A DNA stretch of 64,000 bases, taken from positions 60,081 to 124,080 of the forward strand of contig PUFA01000665.1 of the NCBI GenBank assembly GCA_003508835.1. Reading direction: 5' to 3'. The position numbers and the translations under genes were made by a program. Source of the DNA: Eonycteris spelaea. Taxonomy: Eukaryota > Chordata > Mammalia > Chiroptera > Pteropodidae. How positions within the stretch are numbered: the stretch's first letter is position 1; each line of letters begins with the position of its first letter. Below, piece after piece: positions 11,830 to 23,047 of the stretch. Under the pieces are notes generated by a model, which ran no database searches, had not been told where the DNA came from, and saw only the letters and a list, made by a program, of their open reading frames with translations.

Positions 11830-12287
11830 AGTAATGATAGCTGCTCCCACTGCCATGAAAGGTAGCACAGTAATAGTCAGCCTCGTCCTCAGGCTGGAGC
11901 CCAGAGATGAGCAGAAGCCCTGCATTGGCCGAGGCGTCTTTGGATCCAGAGAAGCGGCTGGGGACCCCGGAGCCCTGGTGTTTAATGGAGTCTGAGTAGT
12001 AGAACAGGAGATACCGGGGAGGGCTCCCTGGCTTCTGTTGGTACCAGAATATAGTATAGCTACCAACACTGAAGCCACTGCTCAGGGTGCAGGTGAGTCT
12101 GGCTGATGCTCCCAGAGATACAGAGAGGGAGGGTGGCTGAGTCAGCACAGGCTGGGAGAGGGAACCTGCAAACACAGACATGACAGAGTGAATAGAAGGG
12201 TCAGGGTGCAGCTGTCCTGGGTCTCTGGGTCCTGTCCCTACCTGTGCAGAGAGAGAGGAGCACGAGGAGGACTAGGGTCCAGGTCAT
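11830..12287 (-). CDS. IGLV: V3: immunoglobulin lambda variable gene, IGLV5-like, intact
   Basis: Exon 1 is 12287-12242 ([16 protein letters not shown], 46 nt); exon 2 is 12165-11830. The mature chain starts QPVLTQPPSLSVSLG, with Cys in ARLTC, Trp in FWYQQKPG, the long IGLV5-type CDR2 (YYSDSIKHQGSG), [14 protein letters not shown] and EDEADYYC, all open. The germline CDR3 end is ATFHGSGSSYH. Splice sites, octamer, heptamer and nonamer are intact; only the 22-bp RSS spacer is unusual. It is the close paralogue of V10, and both sit beside an IGLV1 segment in a duplicated block. Likely functional. Confidence 0.93.
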
Positions 12288-12384
12288 GGTGCATGCAGCC
12301 ACTTCTTAGCCCACAGATCTGGTTCTGGGCTGCCCAGGCCTCTCTTATCCCCTCCCAGATGGCCTCACAAAGGAGAAGCTGCTC

Positions 12385-12392
12385 ATGCAAAT
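12385..12392 (-). promoter_or_regulatory. V3 octamer, perfect
   Basis: Plus strand ATGCAAAT, 98 bp upstream of the V3 ATG. Confidence 0.85.
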
Positions 12393-12419
12393 GTGTCCCC
12401 ACTCCTGCCCTCCCCCAGG

Positions 12420-13610
12420 TGCACTGACAGGGTCTGGGGCCTTGCAGAGGGAGACAGTTGATGCACTAGTTTCTGCCATATGTGGGGCTGGGAGGAAGTT
12501 GCCTGGGAACACACAGAGGCCTACGTGTAGGGGACTCCGCCAGGCCAAGAGGGGATGTCATCCAATTCCCCACAGGAAGCAAAGGTCTTCCAGTCAGTGT
12601 ATGTTGCCCAGCTGGGAGCATGTGTCCTGCAGAGACTCCCAAGAGGGTCTCACACCGCCCCCTGCTGGTACTCAGGAGAACCTCTGCTCTTCCATGCTGC
12701 TCCAAGTTCTCCTCTTCACCTGTTTCCTAACTCCTTTTTCCCTCTTACCGTCACCCTGACAGGGGATGATGCAGGTGGGGTCGTGATGTGCCCCTTGTTG
12801 ATTAGAGCTTCCTCTGTGGGTGGCAGTCCAGAGGGAAGTTCGTGTGAATTCTGTGCCTGTCATCAGTGCTGCTCCTTAGAGATTATGATCTACAGGAATT
12901 TCTAGGACAGACCTGAGGACAGAACTTGACAGGGGTGCTTGATGGCTTATGTCCTGCCTTTTACCAGGACCAGCAGGACACTTATTACCATGACAAGGAT
13001 CTGAGGAACCAAGAGATTGGCATGGAGCATCATAGGGGAAAGCGATGTAGGACTCACAGTCACAGCCATGGCAGGCTGGGGCATAAGGCCCTCCTTCCGT
13101 CCCTCGTCACCAACACCAAGCCCTGGAGGCTAAGCCTGAGGGAAAACAGAACTCAGATTCACAAGCCAACTCCTGGGGGACACGCAAAGGCTGCTGTTAA
13201 TACTATGGCCAAGGAGGTGGCCTTGCATGTGCCTGGATGGGAAACGGCAGGATAAGGTAAACCAGGGGGACAGGGAGAGTCCTCAGGAGTTGCTCACCAT
13301 CCTGTACCCCAAATGTGAGGAGGCATAGAGCACTCCAGGTGCCTCTCCCCAACTCATAATGTAATAACTTTCTATTTTGGGTGGGAGATTCATGATGACA
13401 TTAAAGTGAGCTGCAAATGAAATTAATGTGCAAGGTATAAAAACCAAATGGGTCTTTATGTTCTGGAAGAATGAACTATTACAGTTTTCTACCCATCAAG
13501 ACAGAAAACAAAAAAAAGAATAATCTGCAAAAGCAAAAAGAAAGAACTTGGAAGAGACCTAGCAAAGTGTCTTTTCAGGTGGCTGGAGAATTTGACAGTG
13601 AAGGACACAG
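12420..13610. other. 1.2-kb segment absent from the paralogous block
   Basis: Unique to copy 1 of duplication B and lacking any recognised gene. It contains the perfect CTCF-like motif at 12655-12668, so V10 lacks the site V3 has. Whether it was inserted here or deleted there is not decided by this window. Confidence 0.7.
12655..12668 (-). promoter_or_regulatory. CTCF-core-like motif 5' of V3 (perfect)
   Basis: CCGCCCCCTGCTGG on the plus strand matches all 14 positions of the reverse-complemented core, 368 bp upstream of the V3 ATG. Confidence 0.55.
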
Positions 13611-16380
13611 GGAAGGTGGGAATGGCATGTGCCCTGAGGTGGGACACAGGGAATTGACCTACTGACCCAGGCAGGGGAGAGGGTGGGACAGTCTGGAGAG
13701 CCAGGTGGATCGACTTGACTCAGGAGAGGTAGGGACGCCCCTGACACAGGTGAGATCAGGTGGGTGAGGTGTGATGGCTGTGTGATGTTTGTGCTACGTT
13801 TCACTCGAGGTCACGGATAAAGGTAGAGAGACTTGTGAGAAAAATGCAGAGACAATTGGGAATGGTTTGCCTCCTCTGTAGAAGAATGCAGGAGTTAAAA
13901 GCAACCACTTGCCTGGGGACTTAGATTGTATCATTCATTCATTCTTTCGTTCATTCATTAATATATTTTCCCTGCTTAGAGGTAAGTAAGTGATGACTCA
14001 CGTAGATAACGAAGCAATGATGACACTGGGAATACGAGGGAGGGGCCAGACAGGCCCTGGATCTTCCCACGGGCGCTCTCTCCCTGGCGGAGGCCCCGCA
14101 TCTCTCAGGCTGAGGGCAGAGACAGGAGCATGGGCACAGCTGACTCTCTCCCAGGTTCGGCCCCATCCTGGCCCAGTACCATGTGGCCTGGGTGACGAGG
14201 GACATGTCTTCAGTGGTAACTATTAACTGAGCACCCATGTGTGTTTGGCAGGGGAACCTAGGCTGGCTATATGACCTCATCCCGGCCTCATGGAGAAAAC
14301 CCTGAAGAAGAGCATAAGGGTGGGAGTGGACAGGGCCTCACCTGCAACACCGGATGCTGGGTCACCAGAGAGGCCACGGTCGCCCTTTATCCCGGTTCTG
14401 GGAGGGGTAAAGGTTGGTGGGATCATGGGGGAGCAGGAATCAGAGACAACATGAGAGTAGAGGGGACACGGCCTGACACAAAGGTCCCTAGGGTTTAGGT
14501 GAAGTCCACAAATGATTAATCAGAGGAAGACAGAGATGAATCACATGACCCCGGAGGATCGACGACCAGCAACAATAGATTTGAATTCAGAACAACCAGA
14601 GTGTCCAGGCAAGTGACTCTGGGTCTAAGAAGATGCGCTTGGTTTGTGAGGTCGCTGAGCTCGCTGACTGGTTGAGTGATCCACTGAAGCTTCTGGAAAG
14701 GGAGACGGGGAGGAGTGTGTGTCAGAGCGTGAGAGGTGAAGGGACGTGAGAAGGTGACAGAGGGACAGCAGAGTCCCCTTTGGGAAAGGTCGGAGGGGAG
14801 AGTGAGATGGAGAAAGCCAACAACTACATCCTTCTTTGAGTGTGTCCAGAAGTGAAATTAACTCAGTTTATAGGTTTGGTAACAAGAGAAGGTATATCCA
14901 AAATTTATAATTTTATTACCTCTTAAGACATTAATCATTTTATCTCTAAGAAATACAATTTGCCTCATTGGCCATTTCCTCATGGAATAAAATTACCTTT
15001 TTTTTTAAAAAAAATTCTCTTAAATTCTTTACCATCTCAGTGTTCTCTTCAATAAATGAGTTGAACAAAACATAGGGCACATGTCACGCTTTATTTGTAT
15101 GAGAGTCAGGTGTGTAACGTTTCAAAATTATTCTCCGACACTCTAGAGATGAGTAGCTGATCGAAGTGGATTCTTTACCCTAATCTACTTATACTGTTTT
15201 GATCAAGGACTGTCCTTAAGCGCAACGATTAATTTTCTTGTGTGTACCAACCCCCCACCACACACACTTTTATGTCAATGAGCTGAAGATGGTTATTTGG
15301 GGTTGAAACAGATGGGCAACAGGAGATGAGACCGGAAGGGATAGGGTGCAATCTGGGAAGATAAATGACCCTTGGCCTGAGGACATAGCATGATATTATG
15401 GACACACACAATATTACAGGACGGTGACGAGGACATTCCAAGGTGGGGAAACCAGGAGAATTTTATCGCTACTTTGTATTGTAATTGACTTCGTGTCCTG
15501 CAGAGGCAGAGGCACAGAAGAACCAGAAGCAGGCTGACTCTCATCTTGCTCCTGTGACCATGACCCTGCGAGGGAGACTCTCAGACATGACCCAGAGGTG
15601 ACTGCAGAGGCAGGTTCCAGTTTGGGGGAAAAGTCACCCCCGATGGAAGGTGTGGACAGAGCAGAGTTCCGAGTGCTGGCCCCTGAGTCTGGTCCTCATT
15701 TGACAGAGTAGTGGAGAAGGTCTCAGGGGTGGTGTGGAAGTGGCCACCACTGAGGGTTTTTGAACTTCTCTACCTTCCTTCTACCTCTGGGAAGTGAGGC
15801 CACTTTCTGCCTCTCCTGACTACCTGAGTTTCAGATCATACCCCGTGGATGCGGCTGAGCGTGTCTTGGCCTGGAATTGATCTATTGCAGGAATATCAGA
15901 ATGGTCAGCGAGCGAGCAAGCTCTAGGAGACAGGGACAGCCTGGCCTGTGTCCCTGCCCAGATCCCAGTGTCCACAGTGTCCCAACCTGAACTAACGATG
16001 GGGGTGAGGAGAGTGTGATGTGTGTGGTGGGGATGTATTTGCTGAAAGTCCATCATGTTTTAAATTCTCTTTGGACCCCCAATCTCCCAGCCTGTGGTTA
16101 GTCTGTGACTGATCCCAGTTCCAACCAGACAGGCGCTGTGTAACCTAAACAATCAGACACTCTCCTCCCTGGTCATCATGATGGTGCCAAGGAGGTGTGT
16201 GAGTGATCGGGTCCAGCCATGCCGAAGACCACGGTTCCTGACCAGTGTGTCAGGGGACGAGCCTCTATCTTTCTGAGGGGTTTGTTGCGTGTATGAGATG
16301 CCTGGGACCACAGAGGCATTTTGTACCCAGCTGGGGAAACAGCCTGAGGACACAATATTTTGGCTCATTTGTCCTGTCTC
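13611..16380. other. Duplicated spacer between V3 and V4
   Basis: Non-coding. It contains a TTCATTCA-type run at 13932-13965 and an AT-rich tract near 14860-15060. The sequence is duplicated at about 32975-35850. No coding gene recognised. Confidence 0.6.
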
Positions 16381-16386
16381 CTCCCA

Positions 16387-16487
16387 GGCAGTGTCAGCTC
16401 CCTGAGCACAAGGCCCCTCCTGCTTGTCCACACTGTATCTTGAGCTCCTAGACCCAAATCAGGCACATAGTAGGTGTTCAGTACATG
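16387..16487 (+). mobile_element. L2 3'-end fragment
   Basis: The CTCCCTGAGCACAAGG block followed by CAGGCACATAGTAGGTGTTC is the typical L2 LINE 3' end. Paralogous copies stand at 35860, 45365 and 63500, always just before the MaLR LTR. Confidence 0.7.
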
Positions 16488-16559
16488 GTGTGGATGCGTG
16501 TCATCTGCATAGACGCTCTCCTGAGTCAGATGCAGCTGGATCTGCATCCCTGGCTCTGT

Positions 16560-16930
16560 CCTGACCCCGCGATGGATTGACCTGTGTTCCCTCTAAATCC
16601 CCTGTGGAAACCCTCATCCCGCAAGTGACAGTCTCTGGAGACCAGACCTTGAGGTGGTAACTAAGGTAAAGGAGCTCATGCGGGTGGTGCCCAATCAGTA
16701 GGGCCGGCGGCTCTATGAGAAGAGGAGGAGAAACCAGGGGTGAGCGCACACACAGAGAAGGCCCTGTGAGGACTCGGGGAGAACGCAGCCATCTGCAGGC
16801 CAAGGATCGAGGCCTCAGGAGAGACCCACCTGCCCACACCTCTGTTTTTGACTTCCAGAATCCAGAACTGCGGGAACACACATTTCTGTTAGTTAAGGTT
16901 CCCCATCTGGGTATCGTGTTATGACAGCCC
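16560..16930 (-). mobile_element. ERVL-MaLR LTR (MLT1-type)
   Basis: Reverse-orientation MLT1-type LTR: a GGAGACCAGACCTTGAGG block, AATCAGTAGGG, GCAGCCATCTGCAGGCCAAG, a CCAGAACTGCGGGAAC block and a TGTTATGACAGCCC end. Copies at 36005, 45540 and 63650 precede other IGLV1 units. Confidence 0.78.
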
Positions 16931-17135
16931 CGGCTCTAAAACACCTCTCATGGACTCTGTCCCCAGGTCGGCCAACCCCACATCCAGGAACTTCAGGTCG
17001 ATTAAAAAAATCACACAATATGGACAGATTCTGGCATGGGTTTCAGATCCCAGATTTTCCAAACAGGAAAAGGAACGTGCTGTCTTGTAAGAAGAGTAGG
17101 GTTGCTCAGGGAAGCCCTGTTGCAGGGGGTCAGCA

Positions 17136-17174
17136 GGTTTTTGTCTCACTTCCCCACGGGCCTGGAGCACTGTG
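17136..17174 (-). promoter_or_regulatory. V4 recombination signal, consensus
   Basis: Perfect nonamer complement GGTTTTTGT, 23-bp spacer, perfect heptamer complement CACTGTG. Confidence 0.95.
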
Positions 17175-17638
17175 GGAGTACCGAGAATGCTGTCAACAGT
17201 CTGGCAGTAATAATCGGCCTCGTCCTCAGCCTGGAGCCCACGGATGGTCAGGGAGGCCGAGTTGCCAGACTTGGAGCCAGAGAATCGGTCGGGGACCCCC
17301 GAGGCTTGATAGCTATCACCATAGATGAGGTGTTTGGGGGCTGCTCCCGGGAGCTGCTGGTACCAGTTCACATAGTAACTCCCGATGTTGGAGCTGCTTC
17401 CAGTGCAGGAGATGGTGACACTCTGTCCCGGGGCCCCAGACACTGAGGACGGCTGGGTCAGCACAGACTGGGCCCAGGAGCCTGGAAGAGGGAGAGACAC
17501 CGAGATGGTGATGCTGGGGCTAGAGACAAGAGAGGGAGCAGGGCCTCGTGTGGCCTCCCAGGGTACCCTGAACTGTCCCCTTATCCAGTCACCTGTGCAG
17601 TGAGCAAGGAGGGTGAGGAGGAGAGGGGACCAGGCCAT
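17175..17638 (-). CDS. IGLV: V4: immunoglobulin lambda variable gene, IGLV1-like, intact
   Basis: Exon 1 is 17638-17593 ([16 protein letters not shown]); exon 2 is 17481-17175, spliced through GT/AG. The mature start is [16 protein letters not shown]. Cys (TISC), CDR1 SSNIGSYY, Trp in [11 protein letters not shown]2 [21 protein letters not shown] and EDEADYYC are all open, and the germline CDR3 end is QTVDSILG. The octamer and RSS are consensus. The 111-nt leader intron has a length divisible by three and no in-frame stop, so one frame of 277 codons runs through it; the spliced form is the expected product. It is the best-preserved IGLV1 member here. Confidence 0.95.
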
Positions 17639-17746
17639 GGTGGAGATGATCACCGAGTCCTGTCCTCTGTGTCCCCACAGCTGAGGCAGAGCTTCCCCCA
17701 AGTCTCTCCCTCCCTCTTCAAGCTCTGCCAGAGGGAGGGTCCACTC

Positions 17747-17754
17747 ATGCAAAT
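17747..17754 (-). promoter_or_regulatory. V4 octamer, perfect
   Basis: Plus strand ATGCAAAT, 109 bp upstream of the V4 ATG. Confidence 0.88.
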
Positions 17755-17960
17755 GAGACCCCCAGCTTTCTGATCCCTCACTGGGCCCCAGGTCAGGCTC
17801 CTCTTCCTGAGGGTGTCAGGAGATAGAAAAGGGTGGGGCTCTGTGTGAGCTGGAGTGTGGGGTTGTCACAGCTGTGAGGCCTGAGCAGAGGGCACCAGGC
17901 AGTGCCAGGAGGCTGGCCTCAGCTCTGACCCCTCCCCCATACCTTCAGGAGTAGGACTGA

Positions 17961-17974
17961 GCACCCCCTGGTGT
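17961..17974 (-). promoter_or_regulatory. Weak CTCF-core-like motif 5' of V4
   Basis: 12 of 14 positions, 323 bp upstream of the ATG, at the place where paralogues V11 and V17 have 13/14 matches. Confidence 0.3.
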
Positions 17975-17989
17975 TCAGGTGCAGACACC

Positions 17990-20093
17990 ATTGTGTGACA
18001 TGGTGACCAGAGCTCTTCAGAGACAGCTGCTACCTCCCAACTGTTCTGTCCTTAGGGCCAGGACATGTGCTTCCTCTTGTGGCCTCCCCATCACCTTAGG
18101 GTGTCTCTGTGCTCCACTCAGACTCCTCAGGGTCACTCTGTTCATGCCTCCCTTGGCTGTTCAGTGGTGAGGACTGAGGTGGTGTCTGTTGTACAAATTC
18201 TCTTGTCCCAGTATTAAGTTCTGAAGTGTCCATCCCTTGGAGGTGTGTCCCCTTCTGTGCAGGGCACTAGTTTCTTTCCTATTATGTGACTCCTTACTCA
18301 TTAGGGTCCTGGCATCTGGTGACTGTCTTCATGCTGTTCTCTCATCCTGATGATTGTCCAGTAAACAGTGATGCCGAACATGGGTTTACTGGGTTGTGAT
18401 AGTGTCTGTGGTGTGCGTGTTTCCTGTCTAGGCATCATGACAACTAAACCGCAAGGCCAACACTTAGGAGGAATGGAGTCATCAATCCCCCAAACAGTTC
18501 ACTGTGTGCAGTGGAAAGAGAGATTCCTCCACTCACCCCCGTAACACCAGTGCCCGTGCAGCTGTGCAATTCAGGACAGATCGTTCATCCTCGTTGTGAC
18601 TCAGGGCACATGCCGCAGTCTCAGGGGTGGCTCTCCCTTCCCACCAGCTGTCACCTTGTGTTGGATCTCTGGGGCCCTTTCCACCAACCTGATCTTTATA
18701 CCCTCTTGTCTCTCAGTGGATACTGGCTCGTCTGGGACACACGTGTCTGGTCGAGGCCGCTCTCTGTAGCTGAGGGTCACCCTTTAGTTGCTGACAGCTT
18801 GAGAACGTCCACTAAGTCTTGCTGTCAACAAGGCCAATAAGTCTTTTTCAAAGGATCCTGAGTGGCACCTCCCCATGTACTCTACTTGCTTTTGGGAGGC
18901 ACGATCACTAGAATTTACCACCTGGGTATGGAATACAAGGGTTGATCGCTGTGTATAATCTGATTATCAGGACTTCTGTGGACTCATGAATTCCCATGAC
19001 TCACTCGACCCCTGTTCTCCTCTGAGAAGCTCCAGGGGACACCGTGTCTCAGCTCATGGACACTCCCATGGACACGCATGGAGATTTCAAATTTTCTTTT
19101 TGGCTTAGTTATAAAGAATTGAAGGTATGTTTTCTCTGTCTCCAACATTTAAAATATGCTAAAATCTTCATTCTGTAATTTTTTTCGCAACAATAGACAT
19201 AGACATTTTTCCTTTTTATATTGTTGTTGTTGTTGTTTTGAGAAACAAATAAAGACACAAGCTGCGTGAAATAGGCTGGATTAGAGAGCCGTGACTCTTG
19301 TCTCTCTGACGCGTCCTCCCTGCAGACTCGTGTCCTCTGTCGAGCCCCCTCCCAGCCCCCTGCCTGACTGTCACCCCTGCAGGGAACACTGGGGAGTCAC
19401 GAGGAGTCTCTGTAGGGAACACGCTCTGAGGACAGCGGGACCAGTGCTGTTCTTCTTCTGTGACTCTGAGCTTTTCCTCAGGGACACACACAGGGGGCTC
19501 CCTCTGGTCCGTGGGGTTGAGATGCAGGAAGAGAACGCCCCCTTCTGCAGTGTGAACAGTCTGACGCACACACAAATGTTCCTGGACTGTTAGGTGTGGT
19601 AAACGATCCTGGACCTTTTGGATTCGTTTCTCCCTTTTCACTTTCTTTTGGGTGTCAACCAAAGTCATTTAAAGAGAGAATTTTTTTTTTTTGTATTTCT
19701 ACTGTTTCTGTAGTTTCACTTAAAGTTAATTCACTTCTATGTTTATCTTTACATATAGAATTGAGCTTATCATATCTATATATTACCAAATTTTATCTTG
19801 GTTATTAAGCACAGGCCAGGCTTAAATTTAGACTTAAAATGTATGTGCATGTGAGGGTAACATTTCCTTTGCCAATCTTATCCATTTTCTGTGTGATTAC
19901 TGATTATATTAGCTCTTTTTTAAAGATCATGTTGCTTTCATAAAGTGGTGTGTTCAAAATAAATCATTTGGGGTCTGATAGCAATGCACTTGACCACCTC
20001 CTCTGGGGCCACGGACAACAAGCCCCTGAGGTCACTCCAGCCTCTGGAACACAAGACAGTGATGTTGGGGGCTGACGATGCGCAGATCCTCGG
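17990..20093. other. V4 5' flank and AT-rich spacer
   Basis: 17990-18250 is repeated upstream of V11, V14 and V17. Beyond it there is AT-rich non-coding sequence with a short TTG run near 19220-19237. No gene recognised. Confidence 0.55.
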
Positions 20094-20132
20094 GGTTTAT
20101 GCCTCACATTCCCACCTGCACTTGTCACTGTG
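20094..20132 (-). promoter_or_regulatory. V5 recombination signal (orphan)
   Basis: Nonamer complement GGTTTATGC (2 mismatches), 23-bp spacer, perfect heptamer complement CACTGTG, with only a V-exon stump behind it. Confidence 0.75.
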
Positions 20133-20180
20133 GAAACGGTCACTGTACCACAGAACACAGTGCCTCTGCCTTGTCCTCCT
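20133..20180 (-). pseudogene. IGLV: V5: truncated V-exon stump, IGLV7-like
   Basis: About 48 bases corresponding to the germline CDR3 and the end of framework 3. They match the V1 3' end base for base at many positions, then similarity stops at about 20180. No framework 1-2, leader or octamer follows. The 3' flank also resembles that of V1, so this is the remains of a duplicate V1 unit that lost its body. Confidence 0.75.
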
Positions 20181-21084
20181 AAGAGGCTAAACAAGATTCA
20201 ACTTTAACGCTCAATAATAATTCCCGTTGGCTGGGCACTCTGCCTTCCAGGCACTCTGGGGAGCCAGGGGAAACTCGACTCCACAGCCCTGTAGGACCAT
20301 GCCACAGCCATGAGGGTTTGCGCTCTGATCTAAGCAGAGGCAGCCACGCCCCAGGACTGTCAGTTTGGTTAAGTGGTGAAAATGGAGCAAACAGATGATG
20401 TCACCAAAGTATGCCGCTGTGCCCTAGGAGGGGTGGCCACGGGTCTCACCCACACCAGGCCTGCCAAGCCACACCTGTGGAAGCCAGGTGCACAGGGCAG
20501 CTGGGCGGGATGCAGAAAATGTGATGTGAGGTGGCCCTGGGCGGGAAGCACCAAGGTGCCCTGTGTTTTGCAAGCGTCCCTTTGAAACCTCTCTGCCTCC
20601 TCCCAGCCCTCGCCTCTGGGCCTTGATGCCAGTGGCAGCTCTGGTGATCTCTGAATCTCCTCCCAGGGAATTCTCCCATCGGCTTGGAGGCTGGCTCCTG
20701 GCTACCAGGCAGAGGGCAAAAGGGCACTCAGCTCATGGTCAGGTGGTCCCTTGGTTACACACCCTCTTCGTTTCCTAAGTGCATACAATTGGGTCAGGCC
20801 TAGAATGTTAAGTATCTTTAAGTGTAATTTTCCTTTTTCTTTACAATTCTTTATGCTCCCATTTTACTATAAGCAGTCAGGAGGAGCCAAGCCCCGTCCA
20901 CTCTTGCCTTAGAAATCACTTTAGCCGAATATCCAATTTCATTGCTCCCAAGGTCGTCCTTCCACAAAACCCTAGAACAGGAGCAGCGTCAGCCATGATC
21001 ATGCATCTTTACAACAAGGATGCCTTTTAGGTGATTCTGACAGCGTCACCCCTACTTCTCAGGACCCATTGCTGTCTTGCTCTG
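20181..21084. other. Intergenic, nothing recognised
   Basis: No gene, RSS or repeat family recognised. Confidence 0.5.
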
Positions 21085-21440
21085 TTCCCACTGCTAGAAC
21101 GAACGACCCTACACTGGGTGTCTGATAAACAACAGAAATTAATTTCTCACTGCTCTGGAGGCCGGAAGTCCAAACTATGGAGCACAGGGCCCAGCTCACC
21201 CCGAAACCTGCAGGAAAGCCCCCCTCGCCTCTGCATATTGAGGCAAAATGAACAACCCAGATGTCCACACTCTGCGTCTCCCCCTCACGGCCACTGCTGG
21301 ACGCCTGAGCGGGGCTCACGCAGTGGCACGACCTGCAGCCCTCACCTCCTGTCCTGGCACCAGGGGCGTCAGCTCAGGCACCAGAGGTCCTGGCAGCCGG
21401 CTCCACATCAGACGTCTTCGAATATCATAGATGCTCCTCC
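21085..21440 (+). mobile_element. ERVL-MaLR LTR (MLT1-type)
   Basis: Forward orientation: CACTGGGTGTCTGATAAACA, a CAGAAATTAATTTCTCACTG block, CTCTGGAGGCCGGAAGTCC, then a diverged body to about 21440. Confidence 0.72.
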
Positions 21441-21649
21441 CATGAGCCACAAAATGCATCCTTAGAGAGCACGTGCTTGTGGACATTCTTCCCACTTTGG
21501 TTGTAGTTTAAAATCAAGCAAGTTTTCAGCGGTGACCTGAGATTTTAAATCTGTTTCTGAGTGTTCCTGGATTTTTGAATGGGAGAGATTTGCAGGGACA
21601 AATCAATGAATCATAGTCTGTCTGTCCATGCTTTTTTTTTTTATGATGA

Positions 21650-21795
21650 TACTAGTTAATGGAATCCAGTAAATTTGAAGTGTACAATTCAACAGTAAGT
21701 CATGTATATTTTGCAGTGTATGTTCACCTCCCATAGTTAGATTTCTTTCTGTCACCACATATTTGACCCCTTTGACCTCATCTACTTCATGCTGT
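21650..21795 (+). mobile_element. Probable L1 3'-UTR fragment
   Basis: The AAGTGTACAATTCAACAG and CACATATTTGACCCCTTTGA stretches resemble mammalian L1 3'-end sequence. The match is from memory of the family, so confidence is modest. Confidence 0.4.
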
Positions 21796-22076
21796 TTGAA
21801 TCAGAAGAGACTCACGGGGAGCAGTGGGGTCTCTGAGTCTCACTGTGGTTGACATATTTTGGAGCCGAGCCCCCTCCCCATTATTACAGACAGACAGGGG
21901 GAGAGGAAGCCCAGTCTTGCGGGAGTCACATTGGAGAGACTGGAGGAGGCACATGGCCATGAGCCACTGGGCAGGAGAGCGGGGCCGTGGAGCCCCCTCC
22001 CCACGGCGTGCTGGCCATGTCCACCCTCTCTCTTCCCTTCTGCCTCTGAGGCTGAGCGGTTCTGAGCACGTGAGGA

Positions 22077-22115
22077 GGTTTTGGTTGCACTTCTCTGTGG
22101 GTTCACATAGCTGTG
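22077..22115 (-). promoter_or_regulatory. V6 recombination signal, mutated
   Basis: Nonamer complement GGTTTTGGT (one mismatch), 23-bp spacer, heptamer complement AGCTGTG (gene strand CACAGCT). Confidence 0.7.
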
Positions 22116-22554
22116 GCAATGCCACTACCCACAAACAGACTACAGTAATAGTCGGCCTCGTCCTCAGGCTGGGGCCCCGTGATGGTGAGGGTGGCTTTGT
22201 TCCCAGAGGTGGGTACGAAGAAGCTCCCAGGGATCCCAGAGGGGCGGCTGTTTGTTCTGTAGATAAGCATGTGGGGAGTCCGGCATGGGTCTGCTGGTAG
22301 CAGCTGGGTTCTTTACTGGTGGAGACTGACCCAGAGCTAAGGCCACAAGTGAGTGTGACCGTTCCTCCAGGAGACACTGACAGTGATGGGTCCTGGGTCA
22401 CTGAAGTCTGAGAACTCGCCCCTAGAACCAACAGGAGAGACACAAGTGTTATGAGATACAAGGTCACCCTGAGACCCTGCTTTGATGTGCCCCCAAGGAA
22501 GCAGAGTCCCTTCCCCTGACCTGAGACGTAAGTGAGGAGCCCCAGCAGAAGCAC
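22116..22554 (-). pseudogene. IGLV: V6: IGLV8-like pseudogene, 5'-truncated
   Basis: Exon 1 remnant 22554-22521 reads [11 protein letters not shown] but its initiator is GTG, and similarity ends just upstream, with no octamer. Exon 2 is 22421-22116: [18 protein letters not shown] and [14 protein letters not shown] identify IGLV8. The framework 2 Trp is changed to Cys (PSCYQQT), and a frameshift follows before [13 protein letters not shown] would be read. The end [17 protein letters not shown] is still recognisable. Missing start, missing Trp, frameshifts and a changed heptamer make it non-functional. Confidence 0.88.
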
Positions 22555-23008
22555 CGTCCCTAAGTATTTCTTGTTTTGATGTTATTATAAATGTTATCTA
22601 AAGTTTTCTCGTTAATTTTTGATGGATTGTTGCTGATCTGTGCATTGCTACTCATCTCTGCATGTTATTTGGTATTCAAAGCCCAGATCGAAGCAGGTGC
22701 CAAGAAGCAGCTCTGAGTCTCCCCTGCACTTGGAGGTGGGCGTGGCCAGAACCCCCCCCCCACAGTCCACACCTCCACCATCACCCGGGAGGGCTTTATC
22801 TCTGAGAGGGCATTCCTGCCCCTGAGAACGTGAACATGTGAGGTATAACAGTGAGGGTTCAGTCTAAAATGCAAAATGAGGGAAAGGTCAGATTGTCTTC
22901 AAAAGAAAGTCAGACGCTGGCTGCAGAAGTGACAACAGATGTCGCCCTGAGATAGACTTGCTCTCAGGCAAGAGGAGGTGACGGCCTCAGGCAGGGAGAG
23001 CTCGGGGA

Positions 23009-23047
23009 GGTTTTAGTCTCACTTCCCTGTGACTGTGCAGCACAGTG
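23009..23047 (-). promoter_or_regulatory. V7 recombination signal, heptamer centre changed
   Basis: Nonamer complement GGTTTTAGT (one mismatch), 23-bp spacer. The plus strand reads CACAGTG where CACTGTG is expected, so only the central heptamer base differs. Confidence 0.75.

Larger units (their letters stand above)
11780..17990. repeat. Segmental duplication B, copy 1 (V3+V4 block)
   Basis: Matches 32335-37570 (V10+V11) in order and orientation. The segment from about 12420 to 13610 is present only here. The paired parts are 11780-12420 with 32335-32970, and 13610-17990 with 32975-37570. The two copies differ by many one- or two-base indels and by the length of a CA repeat near 15250/34704. 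Confidence 0.88.

Noticed and set aside
16919..17752. 277-codon minus-strand frame as one continuous protein
   Set aside because: It is V4 read through its leader intron, RSS and flanks; the splice sites and RSS define the real gene.
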